This document shows positions 24,379-32,008 of a stretch of 64,000 nucleotides of DNA, piece by piece (the first letter of the stretch is position 1; the number at the start of each line of letters is the position of its first letter). The notes beneath the pieces were generated by a model that saw only the letters and a program-made list of their open reading frames with translations, searched no databases and was not told the origin of the DNA. A program made the position numbers and the translations under genes. Origin of the DNA: Actinoplanes ianthinogenes (lineage in GTDB: Bacteria; Actinomycetota; Actinomycetes; Mycobacteriales; Micromonosporaceae); the NCBI RefSeq assembly GCF_018324205.1, contig NZ_AP023356.1, positions 1,798,001-1,862,000 on the forward strand, given 5' to 3'.

Positions 24379-25097
24379 GACCCGCTTGACGGTACGACCT
24401 CAGCGTCACCCCACGACGCGGAATTCCCGGTCCCGGCCACGCGAGCCGGCCGGGCTCGCAGAAATGCCGGGCTGGCACCCACGGCCCTATCCCACGCCCC
24501 GATAGGGCCACCAGGACCAGCCCCGACTACCGAGCTGGCACCCACGGCCCTATCCCATCCCCCGATAGGGCCACCAGGACCAGCCCCGACTGCCGGGGCT
24601 GGCGGGAATGCCGGGCTGGCGCCCATGGCCCTATCCCACGCTCCGATAGGGCCACCAGGACCAGCCCCGACTGCCGGGCTGGCACTCATGGCCCTATCGG
24701 GCGCCTTGATTGGGCCACCAGGACCAGCCCCGACTGCCGGGCTGGCGCCCACGGCCCTATCCCACGCCCCGATAGGGCCACCAGGACCAGCCCCGACTAC
24801 CGGGCTGGCACCCACGGCCCTATCGGGCGCCTTGATAGGGCCACCAGGGCCAGCCGGGGTGGTGCACTGCGAGGCAGGGGACGCTGCCCGGGGCACGGCT
24901 GCGGGCGTACCGGAAAAGTCGGACTTCGGGCGGCGAGTGGACAGCGGACCGGAGCATCGGTCGGCGGTGACCGGCGGCCGACAGCCCGGGTGGCCTGGCG
25001 CGCAGAACCGCAACCAGCGGGTCCGGGAGGGCGGTGGGCGTATCGAAAGCGGTTTGTGGTGTTGCGAAGCCGACCGGCGAACGGATGCAATGTCGGC
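24379..25097. other. 719-base intergenic region dominated by hairpin repeats
   Basis: No gene is supported. Six 63-bp units fill 24471-24857. Open frames on both strands through the array follow from the period being a multiple of three. The remainder contains an inverted variant of the GTACGCCCGGA element at 24904-24918 and the leader of the Crp-like gene. Confidence 0.7.
24471..24857. repeat. six-copy 63-bp hairpin repeat array (family R63, locus 1)
   Basis: Units begin GCTGGC at 24471, 24534, 24615, 24678, 24741 and 24804; a 17-base duplication separates units 2 and 3. Each has nested inverted arms: outer GGCTGG/CCAGCC and inner GGCCCTATC/GATAGGGCC around a variable 8-10 base loop. Loops are of two kinds (CCCACGCCCC-like and GGGCGCCTT). 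A related array with 64-bp period lies at 51944-52135. Confidence 0.9.
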
Positions 25098-25796
25098 ATG
25101 ACGGGTGCTGGCGAGCCGGCGTGGGCGCCGGGGTCCTTCCTGGACCTGATCACCGCGGCCGAGCGGGACGAGCTCTTCGCACTGGGCGCCACGCGACGGC
25201 TGCCCGCCGGGCGCACGCTGCTGGCCGAGGGGCATCGGGACACCCAGGTCGAGGTGCTGCGGGAGGGACAGGTCAAGGTGACCCGGCAGGTCGGCGGGGT
25301 GCCGCGGCTGCTGGCCATCCGGCTGCCCGGGGACATCGTCGGCGAGTTCGCCGCGTTCACCGGCAGCGAGCGGACCGCGACCGTGACCACCTGCGGCGAC
25401 GTGGTGTCCACGGTGATTCGGCAGCGCGACTTCATGGACTTCGTCGGCCGGCATCCGAACGTGGCGGTGCAGGTCGCGGCAACGATCGGGCGGCGGCTGC
25501 GGTGGGCGAACGAGCGCCGCACCGAGTTCTCCGCCTTCCCGGCGCACGTGCGGCTGGCCCGGGTGCTGCTGGAGATCGCCACGAGCTGCGGCGAGGCGGT
25601 CGAGGACGGCGTGCGGATCGCCGTGGAGCTGTCCCAGACCGAGCTGGCCTACCTGATCGGCGCGCGCGAGGACACCGTCCAGCGGGCGCTGCGCCAGCTG
25701 CGCACCGACGGCCTGCTGCGGACCGGGTACCGGCGGATCGTGGTGCTCGACGAGGACGGCTTGCGCGATCTGGTCGAGAACGCCGAGTGGACCTGA
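25098..25796 (+). CDS. Crp/Fnr-family transcriptional regulator
   Basis: A 232-residue protein from the ATG at 25098. Residues 20-130 form a cyclic-nucleotide-binding beta-roll (LPAGRTLLAEGHRDTQVEVLREGQVKVT, LPGDIVGEFAAFTGSERTATVTT), and residues 160-225 the Crp-type winged helix with recognition helix LSQTELAYLIGAREDTVQRALRQLRTDGLL. There is no Fnr-type cysteine cluster, so it may bind a nucleotide or another ligand. The phosphate-cassette-like region reads GEFAAFTGSERTATV (canonical GE...R-x-A/S), consistent with cNMP binding. It lies at the edge of the protease cluster and could control it, but no operator is identified. Confidence 0.88.
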   Translation: MTGAGEPAWAPGSFLDLITAAERDELFALGATRRLPAGRTLLAEGHRDTQVEVLREGQVKVTRQVGGVPRLLAIRLPGDIVGEFAAFTGSERTATVTTCGDVVSTVIRQRDFMDFVGRHPNVAVQVAATIGRRLRWANERRTEFSAFPAHVRLARVLLEIATSCGEAVEDGVRIAVELSQTELAYLIGAREDTVQRALRQLRTDGLLRTGYRRIVVLDEDGLRDLVENAEWT

Positions 25797-25908
25797 GCGG
25801 ACTCCGCCATATAACGGAAAGTCACTGCCCCGAGGGTGCTCCAATGTGCTTCCACCGGCCCGGACCTGCGGGCCAGACGGAGGTTTCATAACTGAAAGTG
25901 AGGGTCTG

Positions 25909-26913
25909 ATGACTGTCGCTGACGGGTGGGGGGCACCTTCCAGCGAACCGGCCTCTCTGCGCGAGCTCGCCGCTCGCGGCGAGCTCGGCACGACCTCGGG
26001 CGCGGCCCGGCGTGCGCTCTACCGGGCGGCGTGGAGCGTCGCCCATCCGATCGTGTTCGACGCGGTCACCCGCCGGTTGGAGCAGCGCCGCGGCCACGCG
26101 CGCTGCGCCCGGGGCCTGCGCCTGCTCGACGGTCCCTGCCTGGACGGGTTCCACGACGACGTGGAAGCCGTCGTCGATCACCTCTTCGCGACCAGCCGGC
26201 CGATCCACGACCTGGAGGCGTGGCTCACCGCCCGGGCGCCGAACGCCACCATCGACGGGCACCGCCGCCGGCGCGGCGACCGGGGCGCCCTGCAACGCCC
26301 GCGGATGACCCGGACGCTGGCCGCCGCCCTGCCCGACGACCCGTGGCTGCACGAGCTGGCGCTGCGCCTGCTGGTCTGGGTCGGGCTGCCGGTCGGAGCG
26401 GGCGCGGTGCTCTGGCCGATCGAGGTGTGGGCGCGGGACCGGGCCGCGTTCACCGGCGACCGGGAGGGCAGCACCCCGGCCCGGGTGCAGGCCGAGGTCG
26501 ACGTCGTGCTGGCGGCGATGCGCCGGCGACCGGACTGGTACGCGGCGCACGTGGAACGGCCGCTGGGCGGCAAGACCGCGCCGGTGGCCGGGTCGCCCGG
26601 GGACAGTCCCGGCGATCCGCGACCGCTGACCGCCGATCCCGGGGAGATCGCCGAGACCCGGATCGTGGAGACCGCGGCGGCGGCGGTCCAGGCGCTCGCG
26701 GCGGGCCTGGCGTCGGGGCGGGACGTGGCGGGGACGGTGGAGCGGGTGCTGCGGACGCTGTTCCTGGACGGGACCGGGGTGGAGGAGATCGATCGGCCGC
26801 CGGGGGCCGGGGCCTGGGCGGAGGCGCGGCTGTCAGCGCTGCTCGGTGACCCCGTCGCCCGGGACGCCCTGATCGGCCGGGTCGTCCGGCTCATCGGCGA
26901 GATCGTGGGCTAG
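25909..26913 (+). CDS. unknown protein, paralogue A of an opposed pair
   Basis: A 334-residue protein from the ATG at 25909 (AAAGTGAGGGTCTG upstream). It is clearly paralogous to the minus-strand gene at 27170-28243; the shared core runs from RRLEQRRGH through CLDGFHDDVEAVVDHL, LEAWLTARAPNATIDGHRRRRGDRGALQRPR to VLAAMRRRPDWYAAHVERPLG. The piece AWLTARAPNATIDGHRRRRG resembles the end of sigma-70 region 2 in ECF sigma factors (AWLxxIARNxAIDxxRRRxR), so a degenerate sigma-like or DNA-binding helix bundle is possible; this is inference only. The C-terminal 110 residues are an Ala-rich helical domain. Its 3' end overlaps the small minus-strand gene by 81 bases. Confidence 0.65.
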   Translation: MTVADGWGAPSSEPASLRELAARGELGTTSGAARRALYRAAWSVAHPIVFDAVTRRLEQRRGHARCARGLRLLDGPCLDGFHDDVEAVVDHLFATSRPIHDLEAWLTARAPNATIDGHRRRRGDRGALQRPRMTRTLAAALPDDPWLHELALRLLVWVGLPVGAGAVLWPIEVWARDRAAFTGDREGSTPARVQAEVDVVLAAMRRRPDWYAAHVERPLGGKTAPVAGSPGDSPGDPRPLTADPGEIAETRIVETAAAAVQALAAGLASGRDVAGTVERVLRTLFLDGTGVEEIDRPPGAGAWAEARLSALLGDPVARDALIGRVVRLIGEIVG

Positions 26914-27108
26914 CTCCTCGAGCGCCCGGCGGCGGGCGGCCAGCTCGTCGGCCAGGACCGTGGCCGGGACGCCGTCGTCGCGGGCGGCCCGGGCGGCGGC
27001 TCGCAGCTCGTCCTCGAGCAGGCGCCGCAGGCGGGCGGCCTGCTCGGGGCTGAGCTCCATCAGCGGTGTCCGCACCTGGTGATCATGTGAAGATTCTGCA
27101 CCCGCCAT
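26833..27108 (-). CDS. small helical protein between the two paralogues
   Basis: A 91-residue protein, or 75 residues from the in-frame ATG at 27060. The body (LSPEQAARLRRLLEDELRAAARAARD, then LADELAARRRALEELAHDLADE) is two amphipathic, highly charged helices that could form a coiled-coil hairpin. It overlaps the 3' end of paralogue A by 81 bases on the opposite strand and lies 61 bases downstream of paralogue B on the same strand. Size and position suggest a small partner of the paralogues, but there is no family match and it could be a chance frame. Confidence 0.45.
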   Translation of the reverse strand: MAGAESSHDHQVRTPLMELSPEQAARLRRLLEDELRAAARAARDDGVPATVLADELAARRRALEELAHDLADEPDDPADQGVPGDGVTEQR

Positions 27109-27169
27109 GGCACCTCCCGGGGTCCGCCCATCTCTGACGGACGCGCCGCGCCGCGGGTGCCGCCCGGTG

Positions 27170-28243
27170 TCAGTCCGGGCCGGCGACGATGGTGAGGGCC
27201 GCGGCGACGATCCGGTCGCGGCGGGCCGGCTCGGTGAGGGCGCCGGTGATGCCGCCGACCGGATCGCAGGTGAGGTGGGGCGGCTGGTCCAGGGTGCTGG
27301 TCAGCATGCCGCCGAAAACCGTGCGGATCACCTCGACCACGGCGGGCTCGGCGGGTTCGCCGGTGGCCAGGCGGGCGCGCAGGGTGCGGACCGCCTCGGC
27401 CGCGAGGCGCTGCAACTCGGACTCGACCTGCTGATCCGGAGCGGACACCGGGAACGGCGCGACCGGCTCCCCCCAGGCGTCGACGCTCGCCACCGCGACC
27501 GGCGGCTGCTTGGCGCCCAGCGGACGTTCGACGAACGACTCGTACCAAGACGGGCGACGTCGCATCGCGGCCAGCACCCGGTCGACCTCGCGCGCCACGG
27601 TGCCCGGGTCGCTGGCCACCCAGTCACCGGTGTGCCGGGCCCGGTCCTGCGCCCACGACTCCAGCGGCCAGGTGCCCGTCCCGGCGGTGCCCCGGACGCC
27701 GACCCAGACCAGGATGTCGATCGCCAGGGCACACAGCCAGCGGTCCCCGCCCAGCTCGGCGGCGAGCCACCCGGGCAGCCGGGGCCGTTGCAGCGCGCCG
27801 CGTTCGCCGCGGCGGCGCCGGTGCGCGTTGACGGTCGCGGCGCCGACCCGGGCCGCCACCCACGCCTCCAGGCGCAGAATCGGCCGGTGGGCGTGGGTGA
27901 GCAGGTCGTCGACAACCGCCTCGACGTCGTCGTGGAACCGGTCCAGGCACCCGTCGGCGAGCCGCTCCACACCGGACGCGCAGGCCGGATGGCCGCGCCG
28001 CAACTCGACGCGGCGGGTCAGCCGGGTGAACACGATCGGCCACACCAGGTCGTAGGCGGCCCGGGTCAGAGCCGCCCGGCGGGGACTGCCCGGGGCCGCG
28101 GCCGCGGCGAGCAGACCGTCCGCGGCAAGATCGGACAGCATGCGTACGCCGGTCGCCGCGTCCCGTGGCCCGGCGGCCTTCGAGGCGTAGAGCGTGCCGC
28201 CCGGGGGTCGCGCCGGCCGGATTCGTACGCTCGTCTCGCCCAC
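27170..28243 (-). CDS. unknown protein, paralogue B of an opposed pair
   Basis: A 357-residue protein. I chose GTG 28243 because AAGGAG stands 5 bases before it; the frame stays open upstream. The core repeats that of the protein at 25909: RRVELRRGHPACASGVERLADGCLDRFHDDVEAVVDDL, then LEAWVAARVGAATVNAHRRRRGERGALQRPR, and VLAAMRRRPSWYESFVERPLGAK. Conservation between copies is strongest in the FHDDVEAVVD and HRRRRGxRGALQRPR motifs, which are probably functional. The C-terminal domain is helical and less conserved. It is divergent from the caspase-like gene at 28471, so it may belong to that system. Confidence 0.65.
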   Translation of the reverse strand: MGETSVRIRPARPPGGTLYASKAAGPRDAATGVRMLSDLAADGLLAAAAAPGSPRRAALTRAAYDLVWPIVFTRLTRRVELRRGHPACASGVERLADGCLDRFHDDVEAVVDDLLTHAHRPILRLEAWVAARVGAATVNAHRRRRGERGALQRPRLPGWLAAELGGDRWLCALAIDILVWVGVRGTAGTGTWPLESWAQDRARHTGDWVASDPGTVAREVDRVLAAMRRRPSWYESFVERPLGAKQPPVAVASVDAWGEPVAPFPVSAPDQQVESELQRLAAEAVRTLRARLATGEPAEPAVVEVIRTVFGGMLTSTLDQPPHLTCDPVGGITGALTEPARRDRIVAAALTIVAGPD

Positions 28244-28420
28244 CTGAACTCCTTGTCGCCTGGCCTTCGCCGACTTGCAGCTTTGCCGGGCCGCCCGGCA
28301 CTTCGCGAGAGCCCGGCCCGCGGGGTAACCCGGTTCAGGTACGCGTTCAGTACCAATAGCCCCACCCACGGCGATATCCGTCGACCCCGGGCGACCCTTC
28401 CGGTGGATACCGGCCCGTCC

Positions 28421-28440
28421 GGTCCGTCAGACACCGGTGT
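28421..28440 (+). promoter_or_regulatory. GTCCGTCAGA box and GACACCGGTGTC palindrome upstream of the caspase-like gene
   Basis: GTCCGTCAGA at 28421-28430 ends 40 bases before the ATG at 28471. The same ten bases precede the TerY-C gene (36912-36921) and, inverted, the CHAT protease gene (36871-36880). Here it runs into the perfect 12-base palindrome GACACCGGTGTC (28429-28440). A shared promoter element or activator site is inferred. Confidence 0.55.
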
Positions 28441-28470
28441 CGTGGTTGCCGACCGCCGGAGGGGACGCTC

Positions 28471-30392
28471 ATGGGGGATCTGTACGCACTGCTGGTCGGC
28501 ATCGACCGGTACCAGTCACCGGACATCCCGTCTCTGCACGGGTGCGCCAACGACGTCCGCGCCGCGGCCGCCCAGCTCACCGCCGACGCGGCGCCCGGGT
28601 GCCGGGTGCACACCCGGATGCTGCTCGACGGCGAGGCGACCCGGGCCGCGGTGGTCGCCGCGATCGGGGCCCATCTGGGCCGGGCGGGTGAGGCGGACAC
28701 GGCGCTGTTCTGGTTCGCCGGGCACGGGTCGGCCGCGGCCGTACCGGCATGGGCATGGTTCCGGGAACCGACCGGCATGCTGCAAACCCTGGTCTGCGCG
28801 GACAGCCGGACGCCGGGCGTGCCGGACCTGTGGGACAAGGAGCTGTCGGTGCTGCTCGACGTGATCGCCGAACGGGCCGGTCACGTGGCCGTGGTGCTGG
28901 ACAGCTGCCACGCCGACGGCGCCACCCGGGAACTCGCCGACCAGGAACCGGCGGCGCGCGCCCGGTCGGTGCCGCCGGCCCCGGAACGCGGCCTGGACTC
29001 GCTGGCCGAGGAGGTGCTGCGGCGGGCCGGGCGGCCGGCCCCGGAGCACGTGGCGCTGGCCGCCTGCCGGTCGGACGAGTCGGCGCAGGAACGCACGATC
29101 GGCGGCGTGGTGCACGGGGTGTTCAGCTGGGCGTTGCTGGACGCGGTGCGGCGGCTCGGCCCCGGTGCCACGTATCGGGAGTTGCTGGCGGCCACGCAGA
29201 CCGCGGTGGAGTTCCGGTCCCGGCGGCAGGTGCCTCAGCTGCGGCCGGGTGCTTCGCCGCTCGCCGACCACGTGTTCCTGGACGGGACGGTGCGCCGGGT
29301 GGGAACCGGCATGCGGATGCGGTTCACCCGGGAGGGGTGGGTGATCGACGCGGGGATGGTGCACGGGCTGCCCGAGGACGGCGGGGTGCGGGTGGGGGTG
29401 CACGGGGCGGGCCGGAGCAGGAGGCGGTGGTCACCCGGGTGCGGGCGGTGACCAGCCTGGTCGAGCCCGGTGACGGGTGGACGCCGGGGGTGGGCGAGCA
29501 GTTTCCGGTGGTGGTGACCGAGGTGCCGCTGCCCCGGACGACGGTGGCTGTCGACGCGGCCGGGTTCGCAGGGCTTGCCGGGTCGCCGCATGTGCGGGTG
29601 GTTTCCGGTGACCTGACGGTGCCGGATCTGCGGGTCCGAGCCGGTCGGGCCGGGCGGGTCACGATCGTGGACCATCACGGCGGGGCGCTGGCCGAGGTGG
29701 GTGCGGACCGGGCGGTGGCGGCGATCGAGCACATCGCGCGGTGGCGGCTGCTGGCCCGGCTGGACAATCCGGCGCCGTCGTTGAGCGGGGCGGTGCGGAT
29801 CGAGCTGATCAGGCCGGAGCCGGGGCAGGCGCTGGCGCCTCGGACCGGCGGGGAGTCGCTGGGCTCGGTCGACGGGGTGTACCGGCTGCCGTACCGGTGG
29901 TCGGGCACCGGCTGGCACCCGCCGGAGTTCCTCCTGCGGCTGCACAACACCAGCGATCGGAAGTTGTATTGCGTGCTGCTCGACCTGACACCGCGGTTCA
30001 AGGTGCACGCGCTGCTGTTCCCGGGGGACTTCATCGGGCCGGGCGAGCGCGGGGTGGCACTCGACGGGCAGCGGGTCCGCGCGTTCCTGCCGGACGGGGC
30101 GCCGGTCAAACCGGGTGTCCGGGTGCGGGACCGGTTGAAGCTGTTCGTGGCCGAGGAGCAGTTCAGCCAGCAGCCGTTCCTGATGCCGGAGCTGGGCGAA
30201 CCGGTCGCGAGCCGCGGGGCCCTCGGGCGGCGGGGGCTGCTGGAGCGGCTGGGTGAGGCGGCGGTCCACCGGGATCTCGGGGCGGCCCGGGACGGCGGCG
30301 GGGCGTACGACTGGACCACGGCGACGGTGCCGCTGGAGATCTTCGTGCCGCGGCTCGGCGAGGGCGCGGCGCTCGGCGGGGATCCCTCGTGA
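28471..30392 (+). pseudogene. caspase-like (peptidase C14) protein, frameshifted at about 29410
   Basis: The N-terminal 300 residues form a caspase-fold protease: LYALLVGIDRYQSPD at the start, catalytic His85 in FWFAGHGSA, catalytic Cys146 in VVLDSCHAD, then VALAACRSDESAQE and GVFSWALLDAVRR as in bacterial metacaspase-like proteins. The frame breaks at 29404-29412 (CACGGGGCGGGCCGGAG): as written it stops at 29449, but the next frame continues as GPEQEAVVTRVRAVTSLVEPG and runs to 30392. One missing base in the G-run would restore a 640-residue protein whose second half is a strand-rich domain (LLRLHNTSDRKLYCVLLDL, VRVRDRLKLFVAEEQF) typical of caspase proteins with a C-terminal sensor-like module. 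The stop overlaps the next start (GTGA). Either a sequencing error or a broken gene; the catalytic domain is intact. Confidence 0.8.
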
Positions 30393-32002
30393 GCGGCGAG
30401 GACTGGCGGGAGCGGTTGCAGAGCGCGGCGGCGGAGCGGATGACCGGCTTTCAGCACCGCGACGTCGCCGCGCAGGAGAGTTCGGCGCGAACCCTGGACG
30501 AACTGCGGCGGCGCGAGCTGCCGGACGACGTGCTGGTGCTGGTTATGCAGGAGCGGTTGCGCACCGAGGTCGGCCTGATCGAAAGCGGACGGACAGGCGT
30601 CGGCGCGGGGCCGGCGCCGATCCGGGCCCTGATCGCCGACGGGCTCCGGGTGCTGGATCGCGCCGAGGACCCGGAGCAGCGGGCGGTGCTGGCCGGACTG
30701 CTCGCCTGCGCGGAGGTGATGGCCGTCAAGGCGGACTTGGGCCCGTTCGACGGCGAGCGGGTGCGCGCCTTGCTGCCGCTGGCCGAGAGCGCCCGCGACG
30801 GCGGCCCGGACTGGGCGGAGTCGTTGGCGCAGGTGCGCACGCTGCTGCGCCAGTACGACGCCCTCACCGCCCGGAGCGGCACGCCGCCCCCGCCGGCACC
30901 GGCGCCGTCCGGCGCAGCCGCCGGTGACCTGCTGATCGGGGTGATGGCGAAGCTGCGGGACGGCGATCTGGCCGGGGCCCGGGCATTGGCCGGTGAGGTC
31001 GAGGGCCTGGTGGACGGCAGCGAGGCGGAACCGTATCTGCGAACCGTGAGGGGCGTGCTCAGCTCACTGGCCGGCCACGGGGAGATGCCCGGAATCCCGG
31101 ATATCGGCGCCGGCGCGGCGGGCGGTGGGCAGATGGACGTCATGCAGGTCGCGGGGGCCATGACCGTGGCGGCGGCCTCCGCGGTGCAGGCCGGGCAGAA
31201 AGGTGACCTGGCGGGCGTGCGGTCCGCGCGGGATGCCCTGGAGCTGCTGGTGGACCGGGTCGCCGAGGGATACGGGCCGCTGCGGGCCCGGATTGCCGCG
31301 CTGGCCGCGAACGTGGACGCGGCGCTGGCCCGCGGCCTGATCGGGGACCTGGAGGCGGCGGCGCACGCGGTGCGGCTGCACGAGCGGGCGATGCGACTGA
31401 ACGGCGGTCCGCGAACCGTGGAGGGCACGGATCTGAGGATCGCCCTCGGCGAGATGCTGCGCCTGAGCGGCACCGCGGACCTGGCCCGGGTACGCCGCCT
31501 GGGCCTGGACGCCCTGCGCCACCCGGCCACCGGAGCGGTCGTCGAGGAGCAGGCCGAGTGGGTGGCGCAGGTGATCGGCTGGTGTGCCGCCGACCTGGGA
31601 AGCGACCCCGGGGCCGCGGAGGATCTGGTGGTGGCGCTGGACGCGGCGCGGAACCGGGAGCTGGGACGGACGGCCGCGCCGGTCGGGCTGGGCGCGGTGC
31701 GGGCGGCGCTGGGTGAGGTGGACGCGGACGTGCTGGTGCAGGTGCTGCCGGGGCGGGCCGTGGTCATCACGGTGGACGGGTCGGTCGAGGTGGTGACGTC
31801 GCCGCTGCTCGGGGCCCGGATCGAGGATTTGCGGGACTGGGCTGGGCAGGCGGTGCTGGAGGAACTGCTCGGGCGGTGCGCCGGGGTTCCCGGGCGGGTG
31901 GTGGTGGTGCCGTTCGGCGCACTGGGGACGGTGCGGTGGGACGAGAGTCTCCCGGTACGGGTCGCACGGTCCGCCGGCCTGCTGACCGAAATCGGACGCT
32001 GA
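30389..32002 (+). CDS. TPR-like protein with a truncated CHAT-type domain
   Basis: A 537-residue protein whose GTG overlaps the caspase gene stop by 4 bases, so the two are coupled. Residues 1-430 are helical repeats (DELRRRELPDDVLVLVMQERL, LARVRRLGLDALRHPATGAVVEEQ). The end (DVLVQVLPGRAVVITVDGSVEVVTSPLL ... VVVVPFGALGTVRWDESLPVRVARSAGLLTEIGR) matches the first half of a CHAT domain but stops before the region that would carry catalytic His and Cys. It is therefore not a protease by itself and may be an adaptor or regulatory partner of the caspase or active CHAT protein. It ends 6 bases before the end of the convergent gene. Confidence 0.65.
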   Translation: MSGEDWRERLQSAAAERMTGFQHRDVAAQESSARTLDELRRRELPDDVLVLVMQERLRTEVGLIESGRTGVGAGPAPIRALIADGLRVLDRAEDPEQRAVLAGLLACAEVMAVKADLGPFDGERVRALLPLAESARDGGPDWAESLAQVRTLLRQYDALTARSGTPPPPAPAPSGAAAGDLLIGVMAKLRDGDLAGARALAGEVEGLVDGSEAEPYLRTVRGVLSSLAGHGEMPGIPDIGAGAAGGGQMDVMQVAGAMTVAAASAVQAGQKGDLAGVRSARDALELLVDRVAEGYGPLRARIAALAANVDAALARGLIGDLEAAAHAVRLHERAMRLNGGPRTVEGTDLRIALGEMLRLSGTADLARVRRLGLDALRHPATGAVVEEQAEWVAQVIGWCAADLGSDPGAAEDLVVALDAARNRELGRTAAPVGLGAVRAALGEVDADVLVQVLPGRAVVITVDGSVEVVTSPLLGARIEDLRDWAGQAVLEELLGRCAGVPGRVVVVPFGALGTVRWDESLPVRVARSAGLLTEIGR

Positions 32003-32008
32003 TCCGCG

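Noticed and set aside
24471..24857. Possible CRISPR array
   Set aside because: Units are contiguous 63-bp copies without unique spacers, and no cas genes are present.
24288..25991. 567-codon minus frame over the 63-bp repeats and Crp gene
   Set aside because: Made open by a repeat period divisible by three and by antisense to the Crp-like gene.
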